NCBI GenBank assembly: GCA_964058845.1
Contig: CAXKVR010000034.1
Span: 248,001 to 312,000, forward strand
Direction of reading: 5' to 3'
From: Carex sylvatica
Taxonomy: Eukaryota > Streptophyta > Magnoliopsida > Poales > Cyperaceae
DNA: 64,000 bases
Shown here: positions 34,857 through 45,044 of the stretch, piece by piece
Layout of the letters: every line of letters begins with the position of its first letter
How positions within the stretch are numbered: position 1 is the stretch's first letter
Made by a program: the position numbers and the translations under genes
Notes under the pieces: model-generated
Told to the model about the DNA's origin: nothing
Seen by the model: the letters and a program-made list of their open reading frames with translations, nothing else
Database searches by the model: none

Positions 34857-35870
34857 ATGCATCATACCTCTATCTTTTTCTTCTCTCAGATAATTAGAGC
34901 CTTTGCATCTTTTTCACACCAATTGGGAAAGCATGCAAACCAAAACACAACAAACAGAGGCCCAATTTCTACCAACAATAGCCCAATTGCAGAGGGAATT
35001 GTAAAGCAAAATCACAAATTCACCAAGTCCATTCTGGGGCCATACCCTTATAAACTCATCAACCAAACTGAACCCTTCTTCTATCCAAGCACTTTCAACA
35101 AAACAGAACACCCCCTCCATTATTCCAATTCATCCAATCAGCAACTTAACCCAAACCCCTCGCATCTCATTCACACACTAAGAAGGATGGATCCCTCTGA
35201 TGAAGAACTCATACGAAGGTTTGCGGGTTTACAAACGGGTCATGCAAAGAGCTAAGCTATTGCAATCCCTCAGCAGGAGATACTTACAAAGAATTGGGAC
35301 CTGTGCTTGTTAGTCAGGGTTTGCACAGACCGCATGGTGTTCACGGCACAATTTGAAAAGTTTATGCGGGTTGCCTGGGATTTGAAACCATCCGCAATAT
35401 TTACACAAAAGGGCAGAGGAGTCTTTCTGGTGCAGTTCTCTGAAAAAGAAGAAGTCAAGCGAGTCTTGAATGAGGGGCCGTGGTTATATCGGAATGACCT
35501 TGCCGCAGTCAAGCAATGCAAAGACGGCACCGACCTCCTCCTCCCGGTCACTAAGGCTGAACTCTGGGTGCAATTCCATAGCCATCACGCTGACTCTCTT
35601 TCTGACAAGGCCATACGGCTGCTAACGGATTTAGTTGGCCTTCCGGTCTCAGATCCAATTAGGGGTGTGATCAATGGGAGGCAGTTTGTCAAAGTTAAAC
35701 TTCTCATGGATGTCACACAACCTCTCAAAGATGGAGTAAGCTTTACTCATCCAGTCCATAGAGACCTTGTGGCCCACTTAGTTTATGAAAGGTTGGGCCG
35801 CATTTGTAATTTTTGTGGTCACATAGGCTGACTTAAACTCATGTGCAGATCGAATCTGCCTAGCTCGGAT
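34857..35870 (+). pseudogene. LINE ORF1: DUF4283 and zinc knuckle, broken
   Basis: After a low-complexity Asn/Pro/Gln-rich lead (34857-35255), frame 35307-35831 carries the DUF4283 fold found in plant LINE ORF1 (motifs WDLKPSAIFTQKGRGVFLVQF, NEGPWLYRND) and the start of a CCHC knuckle, CNFCGHIG. A TGA at 35829-35831 cuts the knuckle after its second cysteine. A stop near 35253-35255 splits it from the lead. ORF1 binds element RNA. Confidence 0.75.
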
Positions 35871-36212
35871 AAAGAACTCACAGGCCGATCAAGACAGGCC
35901 AGAACTAAGGGACATCTTAAACCCTTCTTTTGGGCCTTGGAGAACAAGCCCGGCCTTGTTCCCTCTGGATCAATCAACACCACCAAATTTTTCTCAAAAT
36001 CAATCTGGGCCAGATCAAGCAGCAGGTTCTAAGAGATCCCTAAATGAGTTCTTCCAGAATAAGGATCCCTATCACCCTCCTCAAACAGATGGCGTGCAAT
36101 CTCTTTTCTACAACAGGGAATCACCTGTCCTCCACACAGTTAACAATGGCGATGAATCTTCCTCCTCTAAAAGAGCCAAGGCGGCGAGGCCTCAATCGCC
36201 GCCAAGTTTTTT

Positions 36213-36925
36213 ATGAATCTAATCTCATGGAACTGTCGCGGCAGTAAAGGGCTAGCGACAGTTCCAATAATCTAGTGGTATCTTCGTAGTATAGGGGCGG
36301 ATCTGACTTTTATTTTGGAGACTAAGTGCTCTAAAGCAAAGGTCCAACAACGCATTTCTAGACTGCCCCTAACCAATGCTGAGATTGTACCCTCTCAAGG
36401 CCCGGGAGGGGGATTGTAGCTCCTATGGAGTGACGAAATCTCAGTAACGGTGTTAGAATCCTCAATTAACTTTTTAGTGGCAAAAATCAAACAAAAAATA
36501 ACCATGGATCCATGGATACTATTTGCAGTTTACGGCGACTATCAGGACATCAATGATAAGCGTATTTGGGAGCGGATTCAACACTACATCCGCAATTTGG
36601 GTATGCAACAATCTGTGACTTCAACTGCATATCAGATCACAGTGATAAGTATGGGGGTAACATGAAGTTCAAGGCTAAAGACAGAAATTTCAGGAGATTC
36701 ATTCAACAAGCGGGCTTAGTTGATCTAGTTACTCGGGACCGGAGTATACATGGGCAAATAACCAAGGTGATAGAACTTTTGTGATGGAACGGTTAGATAG
36801 AGGTATGGCAACAGCGGAATGGATTAATTCATATCTAATGGCAAAAATCCTTCATCTTCCTAACTACCACAGTGATCATCTGCCGATTCTATTGCGACTT
36901 GAACCGCTGCCGAGAAAAGGGTCCT
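36213..36925 (+). pseudogene. LINE ORF2 endonuclease domain, broken
   Basis: Starts at ATG 36213 with ISWNCRGSKG, the first motif of AP-like LINE endonucleases. LETKCSK (metal-binding Glu), VYGDYQD, CDFNCISD and YHSDHLPILL (catalytic SDH) follow in order but in more than one frame. TAG codons near 36270 and 36417 and several frameshifts destroy it. A final shift near 36925 joins the reverse transcriptase frame. Confidence 0.8.
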
Positions 36926-38833
36926 AAACAATTTCGGATTGCGCAGTGGTGGGCTCAACACCCGAATTTTAAAGAGATTTGTGTCAAATCAACACGGGGG
37001 CAGCAATCCTGGGAGGCCACATGTGGAAATTTGAGAAGCAACGTAAAGAATTGGTCAGAGAGGGGTAAGGACCCAAACTGGGAACTGAAAAAAATTGAAA
37101 AAGAAATGAAGTTTTTGTTAAAGAAGCAGCAGTCTCAGCAAGTTAGAAATCGAATCATTTTTTTGCAAAAAGAGTATCAGAGATTTATATCGGCTCAGGA
37201 GGTGTATTGGCTTCAAAGATCAAGACTCAATTGGTCTCTACAGGGTGATCAGAATACATCTTTCTTTCACTCAATAGTGCTGGTGCGAAGGAGAAGAAAC
37301 AGAATTGGTGCTATCTTGAAGGAAGGAGGAGAGTGGGCAATTACTGACAGTGAAATACGATCCGAGTTTGTGACTCATTACAAACGTATCTTCACTCAAA
37401 CAATACCCACCCAAGACACCACTCAGATTCCTGATGAGGTGGTAGCTACCATCTACAAAATTCACCCGCAAGAGGCCGCAACCCTTAAGCTGATACCAAC
37501 AGAAGAAGAGATTAAGAGCTCAGTATTTTCCTTGGGGCCCACAAAGTCCCCGGGACCTGATGGGATAACAGCTGCCTTAGTTCAAGAAAATTGGGCCTCT
37601 TTCAAGGATGTGGTCACTGCCGAGATCTTGAACTTCTTCACAACTGGCAATTTGAAAGAGTCAATTGCGCACTCAACACTGGTGCTAATTCCTAAGGTAT
37701 CGGCTCCAACAATGGTAACAGAATTTCGACCCATTAGTGTGTGCAATTTTCTCTACAAGGTGATCTCAAAATTGCTAGCAAAAAGGATGCAGCCATTTAT
37801 GAATAGCCTTATTTCTCAGTCACAAACCGCTTTCATACCGGGTCGGGAGATTTCGGAGAACATTGTTTTGTTGAGAGAAATCATCCATTCATTCCAAAAG
37901 AAGCAGTCAAAACAACAACTCTTTGCTTTTAAGGTTGACCTTGCAAAGGCCTTTGACTCTGTAAGGTGGGAGTACTTATTCGCCTTACTCCCGCTTTATG
38001 GATTCCCGCCTAATATCTGTGTTTGGATCGAGAAATGTGTGAGATCTGCCAAATTCACTATTAAACTTACCGGGAGAGGAGATGGTTTTTTTCGACCAAC
38101 TCGGGGTCTGAGACAAGGGTGCTCTATGTCGCCATATTTATTCATCCTAGCCATGGACCTGTTGGCAAGATGGCTCAACCTCAAAATGTCATCTGGTGAA
38201 ATACAAGGTTTAAAACTGGCTAGAACAGCACCACTGATGGCTTGCTCTCTATTCGCGGACGATCTGATTTTCATGGGCACATTGTCAGACCGCGAAGTAG
38301 AGGAGTTCAAAGATACACTAATGAGTTTCTTTTCCTTGTCAAGTTTGAAGATCAACACTTCCAAATCAAAGGTGTGGTTTTCCATCAATACGAGCAATCA
38401 ACACAGGGCTTATTTCAGAAGCAGGTTTGATGTTCAAGATGCATCTCAACATGAAATGTACCTTGGCTGTCCCGTGATGGTGTCAGGAAAGGCCTTCTTT
38501 GATTACCTCATTGACCGATTTGAGAACAGACTGAATTTATGGAAGGCAAGGAAACTTACTCAGGCTGGCAGACTCATCCTAATCAAGTTAGTGCTTGAAA
38601 GTCTACCGGTATACGCGATGGGCACAGTTGTTATTCTGGTTAGAGTTCTCAAAAAGCTGATGGCGATCATGAGAAATTTCTTCTGGGGAGGGGAAATTGG
38701 AAAACAGTCTATGGCATATGTGGCTTGGAGTAAAATAGCGATACCAAAAGGAATGGGAGGTTTGGGTTTGAGGAGTTTGAAAGAAATGAACATGGCTCTG
38801 GTGTTAAAGATAGCGTGGAAACTGGCTCAATGA
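36926..38833 (+). CDS. LINE reverse transcriptase, long open frame
   Basis: An uninterrupted frame of more than 600 codons (open from 36872). All reverse transcriptase motifs are readable: FRPISVCNFLYKVISKLLA, motif A FKVDLAKAFDSVRW, motif B LRQGCSMSPYLFILAMDLL and motif C SLFADDLIFMG with both catalytic aspartates. The upstream part has the usual linker RLNWSLQGDQNTSFFH. The frame ends at TGA 38831-38833 in the thumb/connection region, before zf-RVT. As a catalytic core it looks complete, but the endonuclease and ORF1 of the same element are broken, so it can act at most in trans. Confidence 0.85.
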   Translation, partial: KQFRIAQWWAQHPNFKEICVKSTRGQQSWEATCGNLRSNVKNWSERGKDPNWELKKIEKEMKFLLKKQQSQQVRNRIIFLQKEYQRFISAQEVYWLQRSRLNWSLQGDQNTSFFHSIVLVRRRRNRIGAILKEGGEWAITDSEIRSEFVTHYKRIFTQTIPTQDTTQIPDEVVATIYKIHPQEAATLKLIPTEEEIKSSVFSLGPTKSPGPDGITAALVQENWASFKDVVTAEILNFFTTGNLKESIAHSTLVLIPKVSAPTMVTEFRPISVCNFLYKVISKLLAKRMQPFMNSLISQSQTAFIPGREISENIVLLREIIHSFQKKQSKQQLFAFKVDLAKAFDSVRWEYLFALLPLYGFPPNICVWIEKCVRSAKFTIKLTGRGDGFFRPTRGLRQGCSMSPYLFILAMDLLARWLNLKMSSGEIQGLKLARTAPLMACSLFADDLIFMGTLSDREVEEFKDTLMSFFSLSSLKINTSKSKVWFSINTSNQHRAYFRSRFDVQDASQHEMYLGCPVMVSGKAFFDYLIDRFENRLNLWKARKLTQAGRLILIKLVLESLPVYAMGTVVILVRVLKKLMAIMRNFFWGGEIGKQSMAYVAWSKIAIPKGMGGLGLRSLKEMNMALVLKIAWKLAQ

Positions 38834-40306
38834 GAGCCAGCACCTTGGGTGACAACACTTCTTGCAAAGTATTATCCCCAATCGGGTTTCTGGTTGGCAA
38901 CAATAAGGAATGTATGCACTATGCTCTGGCGCAACCTAATCGCACTAAAATCCATCCTACAACACCACCTCATTTGGAAGATAGGGGATGGCACTACAAT
39001 TTGAGTTTTCTCACAGCCTTGGTGTCCGGGATGGGAGCTCAATTCGGCCTCCAATGCTGAGCAAAGGAGATTAAGGGTCAGCTCACTTATCTCACAACAA
39101 ACATGAAATTGGGACTTTGATAGGCTCCAGTCATTGTTTGGGTTCCAATTGGCCTTGGATATTTCACTGAATACAGCAATTGCTCCCTCTCGGTACTCAG
39201 CACCGGACACACTCTTATTCACCTATGCGAATGATGGAAAATTCACGGTAAAGAAAGCTTACCAGATGATAAAAGGAGATACTGGTAACTAGGTAGATAA
39301 GGGGTTCTGGTCGAAGGTGTGGAAGGCGACCGGGTTGGCACCAAGATTAAAGTTTTTTATTTGGAGGTGTGTTACTGGTGCTTTACTGGTTCAAGCAGTT
39401 ATTGGCTCAAGAATCCACTCTATCGCAATGAACTGCAAACTGTGCAATCGGGAACCTGAATCAGTGGAGCACATGTTATTTAATTGTGAATTTTCAAGAG
39501 CTGCCTGGTGGGCATCACCCCTGACGCTAAGGTCTGACAACCTTCAAGGTTCGTTCAGAGAAATCATGTCTTCTTTTCTTTTAAACCTTCCTGATCTGGA
39601 TATAATCAGATTATTGTGCATGATGTGGGCTATTTGGCGGGTTAGAAATGATGCTGTGATAGGGGGAAAGCAGCAAAATTTATTTACCTGTTCTAAATAC
39701 TACAATGAGATACTCCTTGCATGTCAGCTACTGTACTCAGAGAAGGTTCAAGTCAGGCCTGGCAATGGGGATGCACCAACAAATGCAGTGCCGTGTTCAG
39801 ATCAGGCGTCACGGGTCAACGGGTCTCAAGGGGACCCGATATGCATTGTGGATGGGTCTTAGTCTGCTGATGGGTTGGCTGGAATCGATTTGTATGTTAT
39901 CATCAATGAAAGAGTGGTCCAGTGGATTTGTAGAAGGGTAATTGCGGTCAACTCAGCACAAGTGGAGGCAATAGCAGTTTTACAGGGGCTTAAATTACTA
40001 ATGGCACATGCTGGTAATCAAGCAATTGTCTACACTGACTCATTGGAGACAGTTGACTCCCTATCTCACAGGCAGCCGAAAATCCATGATTGGAGAAGTT
40101 TTCATGAAATTTGGGAGGCCTGGCGATTGAAAGACCAAAGCTCAGGAAGCTCGAGGGTGTTGCATCTCAACAGGGAACAACAATGGCTGCAAATTGCTCA
40201 CATACTGGCGAATCATGCTAGAAGAGAGGGTACTGATAGAATGGGATGGGGCTTGGATTTAAGTACTCAGGAATTTTGTGAATCAGTGACAACTGGATGT
40301 TTGTAA
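38834..40306 (+). pseudogene. LINE zf-RVT and RNase H region, broken
   Basis: Continues ORF2 through several stops (38831, near 39000 and 39290). The zf-RVT block is readable at about 39305-39510 (KVWKATGLAPRLKFFIWRC, then CKLCN with EHMLFNC). The RNase H block lies at about 39870-40306 (QVEAIAVLQGL, VYTDSLETVDSL, HILANHARREG). Frame changes occur near 39865. The last stop is at 40304-40306. Confidence 0.82.
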
Positions 40307-40353
40307 AGCCTACGGGTCATGAAAGATACCAAAAAATAATAATAATAATTCTC

Positions 40354-40666
40354 TCTCTCTCTAATTATTATTTTTTGTTGTTGAGAAAACTCATGTTTGA
40401 AAATTCTGATGTGACTAAATTTTTTATCTGAAATATGCATATTGTAATGCAGAAAGTTTTAACCGTCCCATATTGAACAAGTCTAGGTTGACTTTCTGAA
40501 ATTTATTGAATAATGAAACAAATTATAGCCCAAATAAAAATTCATACAATATTATACTTAATAAAGACGATATTATCTTCATCACACATTTTGTGAACTG
40601 GCGGAAAAAAAAAATCAATTGATTGCACCACAGCTTTGGAACAAACATTTTAATATTAGCCAATCT

Positions 40667-40701
<35 letters not shown>
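40354..40701. other. Spacer between LINE and foldback array
   Basis: A CT run, plain AT-rich DNA, and a TA microsatellite at about 40670-40700 directly before the first foldback element. No gene. Confidence 0.6.
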
Positions 40702-40702
<1 letters not shown>

Positions 40703-41103
40703 ACTAATATGCTTTCGGAAGCATATGGACCGAAGTGCTTACGGTCCAAATTTAAAATTTCAAAACTCAAAAAGTCGATTGGAACCGTTCATCTTGTTCT
40801 CCATATTAATATATTTTTGGAGACCAAATTTTATATTTTTCTGAATTTGTTTACTATTTATTAAGCCACTTTGAAAATCGCTGATCCAACGGTGGCTTAA
40901 CCAAACAGTAAAACCGTTGGATCAACGATTATCAAAGTGGCTTAATAAATAGTAAAAAAAATCAGAAAAATGTAAAATTTGGTCTCCAAGAACATATTAA
41001 TATGGAGAACAATATGAACGGTTTCGATCGACTTTTTGAGTTTTAAAATTTCAAATTTGGACCGTAAGCACTTCGGTCCATATACTTCCGAAAGCATATT
41101 AGC
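40702..41103. mobile_element. Foldback MITE, family A (copy 1)
   Basis: A near-perfect long hairpin of about 400 bp. The end reads CTAATATGCTTTCGGAAGC, and the same (with one change) on the other strand at the right end. Arms carry GGACCGAAGTGCTTACGGTCC, GGAGACCAAATTTTA and TTTACTATTTATTAAGCCA and meet at two copies of CCAACGG-type words. It lies between a TA array and a CT/TA array. Confidence 0.85.
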
Positions 41104-41137
41104 CACACTCTCTCTCTCTCTCTATATATATATATAG

Positions 41138-41558
41138 AGGTTGGCTACTATGCTTATATAAGCATATCCCCACATATGCTTATAACTCATTTTTGTGTTT
41201 TCAATGTCCAAATGGTCGACCTGAACCGTTAGATGTGGTCTCTATATTGAAATGTGCTTGGAGACCAAATTTTATATTTTTCTGAATTTTTTTACTATTT
41301 ATTAAGCCACTTTGAAAATCGCTGATCCAACGGTGGCTTAACAAAACAGTAAAATCAGAAGCCACCGTTGGATCAGAGATTTTCAAATTGGCTTATTAAA
41401 TAGTAAAAAAATTCAGAAAAATGTAAAATTTGGTCTCCAAGCACATTTCAATATAGAGATCACATCTAACGGTTCAGATCGACCATTTGGACATTGGAAA
41501 CACAAAAATAAGTTATAAGCATATGTGGGGATATGCTTATAGAAGCATAGTAGCCAAC

Positions 41559-41560
<2 letters not shown>
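41138..41560. mobile_element. Foldback MITE, family B (copy 1)
   Basis: Ends AGGTTGGCTACTATGCTTAT and the inverse. The arms begin with a short sub-palindrome (GCTTATATAAGC), then share the inner GGAGACCAAATTTTA...TTATTAAGCCA wording of family A, so A and B are related elements with different ends. It is flanked by TA microsatellites. Confidence 0.85.
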
Positions 41561-41600
<40 letters not shown>

Positions 41601-41603
<3 letters not shown>

Positions 41604-42006
41604 AATATGCTAGCATGCTATGCTAGTATAGAGATCCTCCGTGCAACAGTTCAATATTCGACTTTTTAAAATCCTAACGATCGATCCGAACGTTCATCTT
41701 GTTCTACATATTAATATGTGTTTGGAGACTAAATTTTACATTTTTCTGATTTTTTTTACTATTTATTAAGCCACTTTGAAAATCGTTGATCCAACGGTTT
41801 TACTGTTTGGTTAAGCCACCGTTGGATCAGCGATTTTCAAAGTGGCTTAATAAATAGTAAAAATTTCAGAAAAATGTAAAATTTGGTCTCCAAGAACATA
41901 TTAATATGAAGAACAAGATGAACGGTTCCGATCGACTTTTTGAGTTTTGAAATTTTAAATTTGGACCGTAAGCACTTCGGTCCATATGCTTTCGAAAGCA
42001 TATTAG
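41601..42006. mobile_element. Foldback MITE, family A (copy 2, chimeric left arm)
   Basis: The right arm and right end match family A copy 1. The outer 75 bp or so of the left arm (from ATATGCTAGCATGCTATGC) do not pair with the right arm; pairing starts only at about 41690. This looks like replacement of one arm, by recombination or insertion of a related element. Confidence 0.8.
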
Positions 42007-42044
<38 letters not shown>

Positions 42045-42045
42045 G

Positions 42046-42468
42046 AGGTTGGCTACTATGCTTATATAAGCATATCCTCACATATGCTTATAACTCATTT
42101 TTTTGTTTCCAATGTCCAAATAGTCGATCTGAACCGTTAGATGTGATCTCTATATTGAAATGTGCTTCGAGACCAAATTTTACATTTTTCTGAATTTTTT
42201 TACTATTTATTTAGCCACTTTAAATATCGCTGATCCAATGGTGGCTTCTGATTTTACTGTTTTGTTAAGCCACCGTTGGATCAGCGATTTTCAAAGTGGA
42301 TTAATAAATAGTAAAAAAATTCAGAAAAATATAAAATTTGGTCTCCAAGCACATTTCAATATAGAGATCACATCTAACGGTTCAGATCGATCATTTGGAC
42401 ATTGGAAAAACAAAAATGAGTTATAAGCATATGTAGGGATATGCTTATATAAACATAGTAGCCAACCT
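42046..42468. mobile_element. Foldback MITE, family B (copy 2)
   Basis: Matches the element at 41138-41560 over its full length with the same ends, followed by a CT and TA array. The junction upstream (family A right end, CT run, TA run, AGAGGTTGG) is the same as in copy 1. Confidence 0.85.
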
Positions 42469-42956
42469 CTCTCTCTCTCTATATATATATATATATTATT
42501 TGGCAAATAGGGGCTAGATATTCCGGTGCAAATCAGGGATATAATGGTGTAATTTTCCAACATTTTTTTGCATAAATGAAAGTGTTTCATTCATTTTTTT
42601 TAAAATAGAATCAAATTTAAATATTTCAATGAAATTAACAAGTTGAACTTGTTTTATATAAAAAAAATAGTTTCACTGATTCTGTAAATCGGTGGAGGCA
42701 GTTACTGTGTTTATTGTGCATGTTTACTATGCTTATTTTTTTGTCTCCACCAAACTGTTTTTCATATAAATAAAATTTATTGTACTTATTTCGTTAAAAT
42801 ATTTACATTTGATTTTATTTAAAAAAAAAACTGTTTCATCAATAAAGCTTTGAGACCGACTTCGCCGCCTCTGCGGTTTAAAAAAATAAAATAAAGCTTT
42901 GAGACCAGAATGGATGAATGAAAGTGTTTCATCGCGCGGTTCTCTTACTTACAACG
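42469..42956. other. Spacer before ASR copy 3 block
   Basis: CT/TA array followed by AT-rich DNA. AAAGCTTTGAGACC-like words recur at 42845 and 42894. No gene. Confidence 0.5.
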
Positions 42957-43441
42957 AGCTCAATAGTACAGAGATACATCTTTTATAAGTCACGTGACAA
43001 ATACGTGATAGACTAATGACTAACTTTTTGATCACCATTGAACATGATAGGCTTATAATCCTATTCCAAATAGAAGTTTTAGGTTAATGAGTTATATTCT
43101 CTTTATGCTACTCCTAGCAAGGAAACTATTTAACTTTTTTTTTTTTTTTTCACCATGACAACTGCGCGCGGATGATATATGCACAATTATTTGAAGATTA
43201 ATTGAAATGTAACAATAATTTAAACAATAGCATTTGTTTCATTTTAGAAAGAAAAAATAAAAAATGATATAAAATAGAGAGTAATGAAATCATCCAAATT
43301 AAGATACAAAAATGGAAAATTTAAAGCAAAACAGAAAGACCATTTATTTTAAACTAAAAACATGCAAGTTAATCATACGAAAGAATAACAATTAGATCCT
43401 TAATAATTCATAATTAAGGAACTAATTAAGCATGATGCTGA

Positions 43442-44203
43442 TCATTTATGGTGCTTGGCATCCTTCTTCTCGTGGTGCTCGTGGAAGGCGAACCCGGCAC
43501 TGCCCAGTGCTGCAACAGCAGCAATCTCTTCCTTGACCTTGTGGCTGTGTGCGTTTTCTGGATCCTTCTTTGCCTGATGCTTCTCATGCTGGTCAACACT
43601 ATTAATTTGAGGTTATTTAATTCAATAAGGTAATTCACTCAATGATTGAGGATAAATTTATCACAAAAAAATGAGGATAAGTTTTTTTTTTCGGGGTAAT
43701 TTAGATGTCCGAATCAAATGTTATATGGATAAATTTTTTTAAAAATGATAAAACGCAAAATCATAAGTTCTATAAAAAAAATTGATCTTCTTCTTGAGGA
43801 CATTGTCTATCATTACGCAAAATTAATGAAATAAATGAGTACAAATGATCAAAGAGCAATAATTTAGGCTGCAAGTATCAAAGAGCAATAATATTATGTC
43901 ATTTTTAATACATTTCCCCAACAGTACCGTGCCAAAGAGATATGTACTTAATTTATTTCCCTTTAAACATATAGTTATTGATCAATTTATCTAGTAATTT
44001 GCCATCAAAGTTAACTACACTAGATAATAGCATGTTCTATATGTAGATATATATACCAGAGCATAGGCACCGGCAGCAAGAGCGGTGAGCCCGCTGATCT
44101 GCTCCACATGCTTGTGGTGCTTCTCCTTCTTCTCGTAATCGACGGGACCCTCCTCTTCCTTCTTGTGGTGGAACAAGTGGTGCTTCTGCTTCTCCTCTTC
44201 CAT
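43442..44203 (-). CDS. ASR: ASR protein (ABA/WDS domain), copy 3
   Basis: Same family as copies 1 and 2. Exon 1 is 44057-44203 (49 codons) and exon 2 is 43442-43588; the GT-AG intron is 468 bp; the product is 97 aa. Exon 1 is nearly identical to copy 2 ([18 protein letters not shown]). Exon 2 reads [20 protein letters not shown] and ends in Lys (KKDAKHHK) where the others end in Gln. The intron resembles that of copy 1, including the stretch CTAGTAATTTGCCATCAAAG next to exon 1. Confidence 0.95.
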
Positions 44204-44308
44204 TACTTCTTAATGAATTAGGTATCTGCACAAGGTGACTTAGATTTAAACCAAAATGCTTTCAATGAACAAATTTTTGCTGTGGAGAAATATGCCAATG
44301 ACTAGGGA

Positions 44309-44316
44309 TATTTATA
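44309..44316 (-). promoter_or_regulatory. TATA box of ASR copy 3
   Basis: Minus strand TATAAATA, 106 bp upstream of the start codon, in the same context (AGGGATATTTATAGG on the plus strand) as in copy 2. Confidence 0.65.
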
Positions 44317-44481
44317 GGAGAGAAATAGGGGGTTGGTATTACAAAAATGCCCTATTGACCATTGACCTTATGGGAGGAATTTGGGAATTATTGCTTGGGG
44401 TTAATTAGTGGGAAGCTAGTAGGCCATAATGTGATATATAGTTGTTGTTGTGTTTTTAATTAATGATCGATGTGCATGTAT

Positions 44482-44500
44482 GTACTTTGGTCCAAAGTAC
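44482..44500. promoter_or_regulatory. Conserved palindrome upstream of ASR copy 3
   Basis: The same GTACTTTGGTCCAAAGTAC as upstream of copy 2, about 280 bp before the start codon, with the same flanking CGTATTAGGTGCCCCAGAGA. Confidence 0.55.
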
Positions 44501-44582
44501 GTATTAGGTGCCCCAGAGAGTTTGAGACGACTTACATGTATTATTCTATGTTTATGCAAACATTAATTATTACTTCATTTAC

Positions 44583-44955
44583 TTCATTTGTAAGCCCTTG
44601 GATCACCATCGAACGCTGCCACTGTTCTCTGTATGCTGATCTTTTATTTTCTTTTCTTTTTTTCTCCCCTTGTTCTTGGTATGTAAGCTAGGATCTTGTT
44701 TTTATCTTCTTTCTTGTGGTCCATGGGCTCCAGTTTTTGGGAGTGAAATTCTGTTAATGCTCTGACAGAGCTTTCTTGTTTCTGTTAATGTTATTTTCTT
44801 ATTGGTTTTGCGCACCATTAGTTCTTTTTTCTGTGAATTACGTTCTGCTGCATGCGTGTGGGTCTGCTTTGACTGGCAAAATGCTATTTATCTTTTCGTT
44901 TACAAACACCAATCTGGTGATGTTCCTATCTCAAAGTTCAAGCCAAGGAAGTTAC
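44583..44955. other. Unrecognised DNA upstream of ASR copy 3
   Basis: Somewhat T-rich, intron-like sequence with repeated CTTTCTTG/TTCTGTTAATG words. No protein match recognised; the frames are short. Confidence 0.4.
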
Positions 44956-45044
44956 GAGTGAGTCTATGGTAATATGCATACCATTTCGTAATACATATTA
45001 ATATTTTTATTTTGAAAATTTTAACAGTCAATTTGAACTATTGT

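Larger units (their letters stand above)
33601..40345 (+). mobile_element. L1-type LINE, nearly full length, inactive
   Basis: A non-LTR retrotransposon with ORF1 (DUF4283-type RNA-binding part and CCHC knuckle) and ORF2 (AP-type endonuclease, reverse transcriptase, zf-RVT, RNase H). It ends in an A-rich tail with TAA repeats (40331-40345). The flanks share TAATTCTC (33593-33600 and 40346-40353), a possible 8-bp target duplication, although the 3' copy abuts low-complexity DNA. The 5' start directly follows that repeat and precedes a pyrimidine-rich leader. Multiple stops and frameshifts in ORF1, the endonuclease and the C-terminal part make it immobile. It inserted upstream of ASR copy 2. 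Confidence 0.9.
42957..44582. repeat. Duplicated block containing ASR copy 3
   Basis: Partner of 31762-33140. Homology runs from AGCTCAATAGTACAGAGATA to ATTATTACTTCATTT. Orientation is the same as the first block, so this is a direct duplication; 9.8 kb now separate the two, nearly all of it LINE and foldback elements. Confidence 0.85.
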
